A DNA stretch of 64,000 nt from Apostichopus japonicus (taxonomy: Eukaryota; Echinodermata; Holothuroidea; Aspidochirotida; Stichopodidae). The stretch lies in NCBI RefSeq assembly GCF_037975245.1, contig NC_092572.1, positions 32,833,989 through 32,897,988 of the forward strand, read 5' to 3'. Positions 51,343-63,175 of the stretch are shown here, piece by piece; within the stretch, counting starts at the first letter, position 1; each line of letters starts with the position of its first letter. A program made the position numbers and the translations under genes. Under the pieces are notes generated by a model. It was not told where the DNA came from. It did no database searches and was given only the letters and a program-made list of their open reading frames with translations.

Positions 51343-54310
51343 GTACAGCAGGGTTGCATTCATGTGTTATGCATTATTTGTGGGAACTTAAATCCCCAAA
51401 ATAAATTTAAGGAGGAGGGGGGGGGGGCGGGACGGTGATCCATAGCATGCAGGGAGACTACTTTTACAGAAATTTCTGAAGTACAGTGTATAAAGATATA
51501 ACATGTTTATGCAGTACAACATACACAGCTGATAAAATCTTCAAGATTGTTTCAAGAGTGACAAAACATAGCATCTGTTTTGCATCTAAGTACCCTTTAT
51601 GTCTTACAAATATCTTAAAGAGTGGGGGGACAGCACTCCCCTGTACCCCTTTATCGCTCCTCTGGACAACATACAATTTTACCCCCTCCCACTACAAAAA
51701 GGTTGTCAAGCTCCTGGATTAGAGCCAATTTCATGACATGAAACAATTAGGCATCAATTAGACCTTAAATCTCTAACTCCTGAAATGGGGACAAAAACTT
51801 GCACACCACGAAGGCTGGCTACTCTCATGTATCCTTGCAATTACACTAAGCTATTGTGGGTTACTCCCAAGGTTTTCTGACATGCTGTAACATATCAACC
51901 TTAAAGTATGGTGAGCATGTTGAGTTACCTTGCAGATACAAAGACAGTCAAAGTTTGTTGGGTACCCAGGTCTGAATTTACAATTTCTTTACACAAAGGA
52001 AAAGAAGATTTGTCATATTTTAACAAAGGTTTGTGATATCACAGCTAAAATGGTTGACAGCAGGTTTACATATAAAGGAGCTAAGTAACATTAAAACATG
52101 CTGATTATTATAAACCTTATAAATTTCTCTTTATACTTCTATCATTAAACCTTGAATATATAATTCATGACAGAAACAGCTGATGTAGGTAAAGGAGACT
52201 GGGAAACAACACTACCCTTCTTAAGGAGTATTGTGCACTGACCCACAGCCCACCCCCAACTTCCCTCTTATATGAAAGTAACCTAAAGATGAATATGAAA
52301 GTAATAACTGTTGTCACAAAGTCTAACAATAGGTAAATCAATATGAATAATACCATTAATAGCGAGACTGCCTCCATGCAATCTGGTCACCTGTTGACCT
52401 CTGAACTATTATAGATCTATAACTGCTGAAATAATTTATACATATTTCATCATTTGTTTGCCTTGCATGTGACCAATATTCACAACACTACATAACAGGA
52501 TGTACTAGCCTCTACACAACTCAGTGATCATGGAAAGTGAAGGTAAAAGCCAGTTAGACAAGTATCAATGATGTCATGAGTTTCATTACAACATTACTAG
52601 AACTCCATCATCCATGGTTATGTTGTTAAATGGAAATGAGTCCTGCTGTGTACATCTAAAACACTTTGTAACATTAAACTTCACATGTTAAAGTAATGAA
52701 TAAAGAATTCCATATTTCTGGCACTAAATTTAATACTCTTGTTGAGATCAATATGAGAATAATTGTATAGGGTAGCCAGCAAGTTTGGGTGGGTAGCTTC
52801 ATCCTTCTTGCTGTGTTACCAACCCTCTTTAATTTTTTTTATGATAGTCTAGTAAGAGACTAGGACTTTGAGTTCAGTTTCTGTTGGCTTAATCTGTGGT
52901 AGGTGAAAGGGGGGAGGAGGGTAGGTTGTACTCTTGATAAGCTATTTTTACCATGTTTACTCTTCTTAATATGACCTAGCACCATTTTGCAAGTCATGGT
53001 ACCATCATGGCTTAAATTCAACATCCTTCACACATCTACAGTAGTTGGAAACACATGAATGTCACATAAATATATACATCTACCCCACCCCCACCCCCTT
53101 AACTCCTGGCAAGAGCTGTGCACATCTCTTGGTAGTCTGGCATCACCTGGCAACTCTCCTCCTACACCACCCAGTGAAGAACGTTGGATTTTATTTGTAA
53201 AAGAACAGCAATTGGTTTGAATTTAATTATTCTGTCCATTCTATGTTTAAATATTTAAAGTTCCTTTGTATTTACAGTGTTTCTACTATTTCATACCATT
53301 GGTAGCATTATCTTCTTGTATTATTTAATATATTTCACTCCAAAATTATTCTTTTGCCATTTTGTGAGCCTTTTGGAATATTTATTGAATATAAACTCGT
53401 TTAGATTCATTTTCTTTTTCTACTGATAGATTTCAACTGAGTGGAACACACAGAGGTGTTAACAGATGGAAATTACCGTGCAAAGATCAGGAAACGGTTC
53501 TGAGAAGTAAATGAACATCTTCAGTTTCCATGTTGTAAAAGTGTGGCTTGCTTCTAACGAGGTCATACTTTGCTAGAACTGTATATTAAACATCAGATTT
53601 TTAAAACAACTGAAATTGTCAGCTGTCAGGATTAAGAAATAAAAAACAATCGTTAAATTAAAATATAATTATGTTAGAGTTTCTTTTTGAAAGGTAGGGT
53701 ATTGTTTTGCTCTATAACTGGAGGTTGGTGAGTGTTTGTGGGGGGGGGGGTAATTCTAATTTTAAGAGGGAAATACATACACAGAATTAGGGGGTTGATG
53801 AGAGGAAGGTTTTTTACAATTGCTTCTGTAATATTATTTGATGACGTTGTTGCAGATCATGTGTTATTGTTTGTAATTTGTCTCATTTATTTCTCATAAT
53901 GTCTTCAATTTCTTTCTTCAAACTGACAAAGCATGTTTTACATTCATGGAAGGCAAATTTCATAACTTACAGTAGTAGTCAGTATATTAGTGGTCAGTAC
54001 AGTAGTAATCAGTGCTTTAAAACTTTATATTTCTGCGTGTACAAAATTTGCATTTTTTTTTTTTTAAATAAGCAACAAATCAGTTAATAAGGTTAACATG
54101 GGAAATATGTATGACTTTATAGTCCTCCAAACGATGACAAATGACAGCACAAATTGTTTTGATACAACTTCACTTAGTGACAGATTTACCAAAGTAGATG
54201 TTATCATCACCTGAGAAGTAGATTTTCCTCTTTGGTTAACAAGATATGACAGATAAAGGTCACTATATTAATTTTCATGTTGTTTGAAATGCACAACATG
54301 TTTGTTTTCA
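51343..54310. other. Probable intron or intergenic DNA
   Basis: No strong exon. A possible acceptor TTTGTATTTACAG before 53278 leads into a hydrophobic reading (CFYYFIPLVALSSCII) that stops without a convincing donor. G-runs lie at 51417, 53739 and elsewhere. Confidence 0.3.
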
Positions 54311-54700
54311 ATTCTTGGCAAGGGCGTAGGAACCGGGGGGGGGGGGGGGGGGGGCGCCAGCCCCAATAAAAAATGTGGAGGGGCGGAAGTATCATTCCGC
54401 CCCCCCCCCGCTTCGCAAGTCAGAAAACCCCTTTTTCATTTCCAAATGAGAAAAAAAATCTCATTTGGAGCACCAAATTGCATCTAAGGCCTGGTGAAAA
54501 GACAAAATTAAGTTTACAAAATGGAGTGGGTGTTGAAGTGTGCTATATTGCACCAAATTGCATCTGAGGCTACCTGGAAATGCAAAAAAAATCCAAATGG
54601 AAGGGGGACACCCCCTCCCCTTAGACCCCTCCCCCAGGCCGGTCATCAGTCTTCAGCCCCCCCCCACTCAAAAGTACCTTCCTACGCCACTGATTCTTGG
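54311..54700. mobile_element. Short hAT-like element with GGGCGTAGGAA ends
   Basis: The element proper is 54319-54692. Ends are CAAGGGCGTAGGAA and TTCCTACGCCACTG, inverted with two mismatches over 14 bp. The 8-mer ATTCTTGG flanks both sides exactly (54311-54318, 54693-54700), the duplication length of hAT elements. Just inside the left end is an 18-nt poly-G run. The interior shares GCACCAAATTGCATCT and GGGACACCCCCTCCCCTTAG with 33999-34340, and a related sub-block is duplicated within the element. It has no coding capacity. Confidence 0.9.
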
Positions 54701-55457
54701 TACATTGGTTTGGTGCTTTGTTTCAAGCTACAATCTTTCTGTTCACAGTTTGTTGACATGCTGCTGTATTGCTGTGTATGATTTGTGCATTGAATGACCA
54801 AAGCCTATTCACCTTGTTAGCCCCAAACACAGATTTATATTGTTTCCATCAGAAAATACTCAGTGGAAACAAATATACCTTGATTTTATCCATACTATTT
54901 TCAATTGAATAAATATATTACACTAAGCAATTTTTTGTTTACAACTTTGAGAGCTCAGTCTCCTTATAATTACAAATAATCATATTGTTAAGATTGTATA
55001 GCACAGTTACATAGTATCGAATCTGCTAGAAAAGGTTAGATAATAGTCATGGCAATAGACTTTCTATGTTTTATAGAGTTTGTTATAGTAATGACTTCAT
55101 TGTTTGTAAATTCAGATGTACATCTACTTAAGTCTTCAGTCTAGAATTGATGTAATATCTAACACTGACGTTCCAGTAGAGAGGACTTTCCTTGTTTTTG
55201 TGAGATCTCTAAGTTAATGGTCATAGATGGGTTTGTATCATTTAGTGGTATTATTCTGTTCCACCCTTCCCCTTATGACCATATTTTCAATACTGATTTT
55301 TCTTCATTGTTGATTTATAAAGGTAACAGTATTCCATATTTCATTGTCGCAATATGCTATGATGGTTCATTCACTGGCTACTACTTATGTGCTATATTAT
55401 TTACTTACAGTACCATAAATTCAATAACTAAGTTTATCCACTCCCTTTTTCTTGGTT

Positions 55458-55492
55458 TTTTTTTTTTTTTTTTTTTTTTGGGGGGGGGGGGG
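55458..55492. repeat. Poly-T/poly-G junction
   Basis: About 22 T followed at once by about 12 G on the plus strand, ending about 70 bp before the 30-bp satellite. Such a sharp homopolymer switch may be a retroposon tail, a satellite boundary or an assembly artefact. Confidence 0.8.
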
Positions 55493-55560
55493 TCAGCATG
55501 ACATATAAACTGTTTAAGCTTTGTGCTAATGTGAGTTATGTAGTTATGCTGTGTAATGAA

Positions 55561-58023
55561 TTGATTGGCATACATATTGGGTTGATAGATATACATGGTA
55601 TGTATAATAGGTTGATAGGCACACATGGTATGTATAATGGGTTGATTGGCATACATGGTATGTATAATGGGTTGATTGGCATACATGGTATGTATAATGG
55701 GTTGATTGGCATACATGGTATGTATAATGGGTTGATTGGCATACATGGTATGTATAATGGGTTGATTAGTATACTTGGTATGTATAATGGGTTGATTGGT
55801 AATCATGGTATTTATAATGAGTTGATTGGCATACATGGTATGTATAATTGGTTGATTGGCATACATGGTATGTATAATGGGTTGATTGGCATACATGGTA
55901 TGTAAAATGAGTCGATTGGTAATCATGGTATGAATAACGAGTTGATTGGTATACATGGTATGCATAATGGGTTGATTGGTATACATGGTATGTATGAGTT
56001 GATTGGTATACATGGTATGTATAATGAGTTGATTGGTATACATGGTATGTATAATGGGTTGATTGGTATACATGGTGTGTATAATGAGTTGATTGGTGTA
56101 CATGGTATGTATAATGGGTTGATTGGTATACATGGTGTGTATAATGAGTTGATTGGTATACATGGTATGTTTAGTGAGTTTGCGTGTATACATGGTGTGT
56201 ATAATGGGTTGATTGGTATACATGGTATGTATAATGGGTTGATTGGTATACATGGTATGTATAATGGGTTGATTGGTATACATGGTGTGTATAATGAGTT
56301 GATTGGTATACATGGTATGTATAATGGGTTGCTTGGTATACGTGGTATGTATAATGGGTTGATTGGCATACGTGGTATGTAAAATGGGTCGATTGGTATA
56401 CATGGTATGTATAATGAGTTGATTGGTGTACATGGTATGTATAATGGGTTGATTGGTATACATGGTGTGTATAATGGGTTGATTGGTATACATGGTATGT
56501 TTAATGGGTTGATTGGTATACATGGTATGTATAATGGGTTGATTGGTATACATGGTGTGTATACTGAGTTGATTGGTATACATGGTATGTATAATGGGTT
56601 GCTTGGTATACGTGGTATGTATAAAGGGTTGATTGGCATACGTGTTATGTAAAATGGGTCGATTGGTATACATGGTATGTATAACGGGTTGATTGGTATA
56701 CATGGTATGCATAATGGGTTGATTGGTATACATGGTATGTATAATGAGTTGATTGGTATACATGGTATGTATAATGGGTTGATTGGTATACATGGTATGT
56801 ATAATGGGTTGATTGGTATACATGGTGTGTATAATGAGTTGATTGGTATACATGGTAAGTATTATGGGTTGATTGGTATACATGGTATGTATAATGGGTT
56901 CATTGGTATCCATGGTATGTATATGGGTTGATTGGCATACATGGTATGTATAATGGGTTGATTGGCATAAATGGTATGTATAATGGGTTGATTGGCATAC
57001 ATGGTATGTATAATGGGTTGATTGGCATACATGGTGTGTATAATGAGTTGATACATGGTATGTATAATGAGTTGATTGGTATACATGGTATGTATAATGG
57101 GTTGATTGGTATACATGGTGTGTATATGAGTTGATTGGTGTACATGGTATGTATAATGGGTTGATTGGTATACATGGTGTGTTTAATGAGTTGATTGGTA
57201 TACATGGTATGTATAATGGGTTGATTGGCATAAATGGTATGTATAATGGGTTGATTGGCATACATGGTATGTATAATGGGTTGATTGGCATACATGGTGT
57301 GTATAATGAGTTGATTGGTATACATGGTATGTATAATGGTTTGATTGGTATACGTGGTGTGTATAATGGGTTGATTGGCATACATGGTATGTAGAATGGG
57401 TTGATTGGCATACATGGTATGTATAATGGGTTGATTGGCATACATGGTATGTATAATGTGTTGATTGGCATACATGGTATGTATAGTGGGTTGATTGGTA
57501 TACATGATATGTATAATGAGTTGATTGGCATACATGGTATGTATAATGAGTTGATTGTTATACATGATATGTATAATGAGTTGATTGGCATACATGGCAT
57601 GTATAATGAGTTGATTGGCATACATGGTATGTAGAATGGGTTGATTGGCATACATGGTATGTATAATGGGTTGATTGGCATACATGGTATGTATAATGTG
57701 TTGATTGGCATACATGGTATGTATAGTGGGTTGATTGGCATACATGATATGTATAATGAGTTGATTGGCATACATGGTATGTATAATGGGTTGATTGTCA
57801 TACATGGTATGTATAATGAGTTGATTGGCATACATGGTATGTATAATGAGTTTATTGGCATACATGGCATGTATAATGAGTTGATTGGCATACATGGTAT
57901 GTATAATGGGTTGATTGGCATACATGGTATGTATAATGAGTTGATTGGCATACATGGTATGTATAATGAGTTGAATGTCATACATGATATGTATGAGTTG
58001 ATTGGGATACATGGTATGTATAA
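55561..58023. repeat. 30-bp satellite array
   Basis: About 82 copies of a 30-bp unit with landmarks ATACATGGTATGTATAATGG and GTTGATTGGC (or GGT). CATAC-ATG-GTATG forms a small dyad in each unit. As 30 is a multiple of three, frames repeat as decapeptides: TNQPIIHTMY, PINPLYIPCM and STHYTYHVCQ on the minus strand, IHGMYNGLIG on the plus strand. The minus strand has no stop in the consensus in any frame, giving open frames up to about 860 codons. Long blocks are duplicated (about 57390-57510 and 57630-57750). Copies left of 55900 and right of 56930 mostly have GGCATACAT, while the middle has GGTATACAT. Occasional 27-bp units shift the frame, arguing against protein constraint. Confidence 0.95.
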
Positions 58024-58154
58024 GTTTAGGTCAGGTGACCATACATCTGATTTAACATGATTAGTTATATCAACTTGACTGTTTAAAGTAAGCTGTGGTC
58101 AGTCAACAATTTTGTTCTGTCATATTTTTACTTTAATTGATGTCATGTTTTCAG

Positions 58155-58241
58155 TACCGACAGAAGGAGGTAACAGAACCTGTTCAGCTGCTCTCCAATC
58201 CACAAGATCACTCTTGTAAAAATGTCCTTATATTATTGTAA
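58155..58241 (+). CDS. Candidate terminal exon, plus strand
   Basis: Acceptor TTGATGTCATGTTTTCAG precedes 58155. In phase 0 it reads YRQKEVTEPVQLLSNPQDHS, CKNVLILL and stops at 58239-58241. AATAAA follows at 58281 and overlaps a second copy at 58285, about 40 bp downstream, as expected for a short 3' UTR. A second frame is also open (PTEGGNRTCSAALQSTRSLL), so the frame rests on the phase-0 chain upstream. Function unknown. The exon begins only about 130 bp after the 30-bp satellite ends. Confidence 0.45.
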   Translation, partial: YRQKEVTEPVQLLSNPQDHSCKNVLILL

Positions 58242-58280
58242 CTGAAGCTCTCCGATGCTTGCCATACACCGGTCCTTCGT

Positions 58281-58290
58281 AATAAATAAA
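58281..58290 (+). terminator. Polyadenylation signals
   Basis: Two overlapping AATAAA hexamers downstream of the stop codon at 58241. They are followed by an A-rich run. Confidence 0.4.
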
Positions 58291-59569
58291 AAAAATGGTG
58301 GTTTTTTATGAACAATGCTTCCTCAAGCGGCTGAGTGACCAATATATTAATGAATCGTGAATTGTGTTTAGGGCTAGATCATACAGAACATTAATGTGAA
58401 AGGTAATGTCAAACCTTATAACTGAAAATGCATTGAATTCCAGTGACGGTTAGTTAAGGCTAATCACGTTTTAAATTAAAACGTTTCTATGTTTCGTTAA
58501 CATAAACTTACTATATTAATATGAACATATTTTTTTCACATCTAACCTACCTTTCTAATCAGGAACTTGCTTGCCTATTGTTCTCGCTATTTACTTAGCC
58601 TGCACATCAAACTAAATTAATAACGGACTTAACTACTATTGTATGACAGTCACTGTTTACGCTATAAACAAATATAAAAGTTCATAAGAAGTTTGCCCCG
58701 TCGTACCGTATAATTGTTTCGTAGTTAGTTGATATTATCATTTTTACGTTATATGACTAGATATCTTTATAGATTGAAGATAAAATGTTTCAGTTCCATT
58801 ACGTTTTAAATCATCTGGTTTTAAAAAGATGGATAACGAAGAAGTAATTTTTCTCACTGGCAAAAAAAAAACAGCCATACACAAAGAGATGCGTCCCGAT
58901 GAAATTTTTAGGGCAGCTTTAAAGGGCCATCAAGATAAAAAATAACTTTTTCCTAACAAATTGGCCTTTTCTAAAACAGTATAACAGTATAAATTATATT
59001 CCGGAGCTAACAGCATCGATTAGTTTCATTCTGGTCATGTGAACGGCATATGATACAGAATTGATTCATCCAAGCAGCAAAAGCCACACACACGGATGTC
59101 GTGTAAGGAAGGTAAATGATGACAGTAAAACTGATGATCAACTGAACACCACTTCTATGGCCCCGTTCAAACCTCGCAACCCCTTATACTAAATACATAA
59201 TTCGCTGTATCGCGGCCAGTTTTACAGTGATGCAGTATAACAAGTATTTATTCTTATGTAAAATTAAATAAATTTGTTTGTAATTTTTGTAAATCAAAAG
59301 CAAACGTCGAACAAATTAAGTAATAAGACTATTGTAAATCAAGAGGCTAAATTAAAGAATGACTTTAGGCACTTGAAATGTAATATCGAAATGTTGTTGA
59401 ACATTAAAACACACTGCTGACAGTGCAGGTTGGATGTTTATAACACTTTTACTTTTTGAGAATGAGTAAAAGTAAACAAGTGAATTCAATGAATTAAAGT
59501 GACTGTACAATGTACCTTAATGATGTAGACTGTTAGTTCCTCAGATACAACTCAAAAACTCATTGAAGA
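58291..59569. other. No recognised feature
   Basis: AT-rich sequence with no supported exon, repeat or RNA gene. Confidence 0.45.
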
Positions 59570-60545
59570 ACAACAATTTATGGCGATAAGGGAAATATCT
59601 ACCCTATATTACAAGAAGAGATATGTCATCCTTATATTACAATAAGAGATATGTCCACCCTAGATTACACTAAGGGAAATGTTTCCACTAGATTTCAAAA
59701 GGGGATATGTTTACACTAGATTACGATAAGGGATACGCATACTGTACCTTAGATAACAATAGGGGATATGGTGTTTACACCAGAATACAATAAGAGATAT
59801 GATATTACACCAGTCTTAAATAAGGGATAGGTTTCAACCAGATAACAATAAGAGATATGTTTACCCTAGACTACAATAGGGATATATCTACCCTATATTA
59901 CAATTTGGGATATGTTTACACTAGATTAAAATAAGGGATATGATGCTAACACCAGGTTGCAATAACGGATAGGTCTACACCAGTGGACAAAAAGGGGATA
60001 TGATGTTTACACCAGATGACACAAAGGGTTATGTTTAAACCAGATTACAATAAGGGTATGTCTAGCTTAGATAAAATAAGGGTATGTATATGCTACATTA
60101 CAATAAGGGGTATGTTTAACCTAGATAACAATGAGGCGATTTCTCTCCCCTAAATTAAAATGAGGGATATGTCTATTTATAAAATGAGGGATATGTCCAC
60201 CCTGGATTAAAATGAGGGATATGTCTACTCTGGATTACAATGAGGGATTTGTCTACCCTATATAACATTAAGGGATATGATGTTTACACTATGTTACAAT
60301 AAGATACATAATGTGTACACTATAGATAACGATATGGGATATGATGTTTACACTAGATAACAATATGGGATATGATGTTTACACACTATATTATAAGGAG
60401 GGATATGAAGTTAACACTTGCTTACAATAAGGGATATGAAGTTTACCCTAGCTTACAATAAGGGATATGATGTTTACACTAGATTACAATAAGGGATATG
60501 TCTACCCTTGATAACAATGTGGGATATGTCTACACTATATTAGTT
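59570..60545. repeat. Degenerate 28-36-bp tandem array
   Basis: About 30 loosely spaced copies of ACAATAAGGGATATG followed by TCTACCCTAGATT or ATGTTTACACTAGATT. Where best preserved (60424, 60455, 60486) the spacing is 31 bp; units lacking three bases give 28. Copies are far more diverged than in the other arrays, so this is an old satellite. Confidence 0.85.
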
Positions 60546-60997
60546 ATATATAACATTAGTTATATAATATATAAATCAATGAATTAATTTTAACATGCAT
60601 TCCTGTAACAGAGGGGTGAATCGTCATCTCTGAAGACTTTAAGGAGCATTCCAGCCTATTAATATAGTTTTTATGGTGAATTTCTCAATAGCAATAAGTA
60701 GGTATACTTCTAGCACCCATATATATATATATTTCTTAAAGTACCGTCATGCAGTGTCCAATACGATGATAGGAACACCCTACGTCAAGTAAACACTAAA
60801 TGTATAAAGCTATATACTCTATACTTTTTCCTGCAATTACAACATATCCATTTGAAAATTCAAATATATCGTGGAATCAATCTACACATTTTCTGACTTT
60901 GGTCTTTGTTAATTTTGTAAAAAATTTCAGATTAAATCTTTCTTTTCAGCTCTTCTACAAGGTTTCACATAACTACCGAGTGGTACGTTATTGAATC

Positions 60998-62847
60998 TTA
61001 AAGACCAACTATGGAGACTTTTCAATGAACATAAAATCCAACCATTTTGCATGTATGTAATCCCTAACTCACTCCAATTACATTGCTGTCATCAACTTTA
61101 CCAATTTCCGACGTTAATTGCGTGAAAAATGGGAAGAAACGTCAGCTTTTTAGGAAACCTATTTCAGACATTCCTGAAACATTCCTAAGACATCAGGTGA
61201 CCATGTGACGTCACTGTTGGTATAACGCACTCACAACAATACTTTTAGTGTGTAAAGTTGTATACCTGAGCTGCCAAAAACATCAACGATATTACTCCTT
61301 TCCCTTCCCCCCGAAATGCCAAAATTCTGTGTTGTTGGAGGTTGTAGTTATACCTCAGCCAACAAAAGCATCAGCTTTTTTAGCTTTCCGAGAAGAAGAA
61401 CCGACGTAAACGCCGTAGACTTTGGATCAATTTTGTGAGATCCACTAGGAAAGATTTGTCAGCACCCGGAGTATCTCCTGCCCATGAGTCCACATGCATG
61501 ACCCTGCCTCTGTGTATGCTGCAAATGTCTCATTCTGAGAAACTTATATACTTTCGACAGCTGTGGCGGAGTACATAGCTAATGTGAAATTGACCCTTTC
61601 AAGTCTCCTCGTAAACACGCCCTGGCCGTTCTTACATGTAACATTATATCACGCATATGCAGACGGTGTATAGATCGTGCCTATAGGGTAGCATTGTTAG
61701 TACATGTAGTGAGTTACAACTCCCACCGGGTATGTAAATAGTCATGTTAGGATTTCTTCGCATTTATCCATGTCATTTGTAGTATTCCAGTATCGTGAGT
61801 TCGTGATACATTGTGTTATATTGTCCGTTATGTTTATTCCGGCATCTGCATGGTTCAAGGAGTGGAATAAAACGGTACTGTATAGCGATCGGACGTTTTA
61901 TTTCGTTAGTGACTGTCTTGTGATTGTGGGATGTTACTGGTCAAGGCCTGTTTCAACTAGACCTAACTCTATGCAACTACAAAAAGTCACGGTAGTATTT
62001 CGCCCAGGATTGAACGAGAAGCGTGGATTTGGATAGTCACTGCTAAATTTGGTTTATTGACAGGATACTTTTTCTGTGTTTGTACTTTTGGATATTAAAA
62101 CGAGTATGTACTATGTTCAGCTGAAGCTTAGTCATGTATATGCTACCCTGGTCGATTCGGGCCATCGTCTTCTCGTAGTTGTTCAATTATGTTTAGTGTT
62201 TTGGGGGGTAATATGGTGACAGTAACGTAAACTATTTCCCCGTCACATATTAGGCATGAGGCATCTTTTAGGTCTATTCTTCTGTTCAGTTTACGGTATC
62301 TTGCGATCAAATTGTATTACGGAATCGGCAAGCTGCTTGCATGTTCTACAGTATATTGTACCGTACGTACCTATTGACGCTCCGCTATGTAAACGATGCC
62401 TCCATATGAGTGGAAATTTTGCTAATAAAATAACCCATTTTACTAAATTTTCTGCTTAAAATTTAACTAGTTGTTTACTTTTATATGTTCTTGTTTTAAG
62501 CTAACAGCTTTTCAAACGCTCGAAATTGGAAGTTAAATACAGTACAATTTTTCGCTATCGTGTGTATAAACAGTGCCTACTTTAGCGTTTGATTTTCGCG
62601 GTATACACATTATGACGTCACACGATGACCAGAGGCTCCTTTGGGTCAATCTCTGTTTTCAGACATTCCAGAGGTTCATGTCACGTGACTACCCAAAATG
62701 TCCATTTTCGTGGTCGTTTTTTGATGGGTTATAGTAGGTTTTCGAAGATTATTTTTTACACATGTTGATTATGGGTATATAATCTCCCAAATTAATGGAA
62801 AATTCCCCCCCCCCCCCGAAAAAAATGTCTCCATAGTTGGTCTGTAA
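60998..62847. mobile_element. Kolobok-like DNA transposon relic with THAP domain
   Basis: The element proper is 61002-62843 (1842 bp). Ends AGACCAACTATGGAGAC and GTCTCCATAGTTGGTCT are perfect 17-bp inverted repeats, and similarity continues into T-rich sequence. TTAA precedes the left end (60998-61001) and GTAA follows the right end (62844-62847), read as a TTAA target duplication with one change. TTAA duplication plus a THAP-bearing protein is the known hallmark of the Kolobok superfamily. Remaining open frames inside (61770-62036, 62256-62459) show no transposase motif I recognise, so it is probably dead or internally deleted. Confidence 0.7.
61316..61510 (+). pseudogene. Broken THAP zinc-finger domain
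   Basis: From ATG at 61316 the frame reads MPKFCVVGGC, SYTSANKSISFFSFP and stops at 61436-61438. It matches the start of a THAP domain: Met-Pro, Cys5 and Cys10, then the phenylalanine/proline before the second half. The expected continuation appears in another frame from about 61411 (RRLWINFVRSTRKDLSA), containing the hallmark Trp, so a frame change lies near 61400-61412. The terminal Cys-x2-His pair is not clearly present. THAP domains bind DNA and occur in P-element and Kolobok transposases. Position 300 bp inside the inverted repeats fits the N-terminus of the element's own transposase. An intron instead of a frameshift is less likely but not excluded. Confidence 0.65.
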
Positions 62848-63175
62848 GTTCCTTTTCACGATTTGGAGAAGGTCATGTTGAGAAAAGAATAAAGCAAATT
62901 GTTGTACGGGCCTGTGTAGATTCGATCAGTAATCTCTCAGTTGTGGCGTGTAATTGATAATTTGTGACTTCCTCTTGGTGGGCTGTGTAGTTTAATGAAT
63001 ATATATTATTTAGATTTGTTTGTCACTGAACCTAACGTAAACATTTATGAAGTGGAGTTTGTTTTAAATTATGTTGTTGTTGATATTGATTTTTGTGTAT
63101 GTTTAGTTAATCGATCAGCATCACGTTGTTTTGGTATAGTTTACAGGAACTAATATATATGATGAACATACTTAC

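Noticed and set aside
53278-53330. Hydrophobic exon CFYYFIPLVALSSCII
   Set aside because: Good acceptor, but the frame stops without a credible donor and no phase partner was found.
55405-57981. 858-codon minus-strand open frame of TNQPIIHTMY decapeptides
   Set aside because: It is the 30-bp satellite read through; frame shifts at 27-bp units move the reading among three open frames, and other frames are equally open.
1-60545. CRISPR-like arrays
   Set aside because: The repeats are contiguous tandem units without unique spacers, in a eukaryotic genome.
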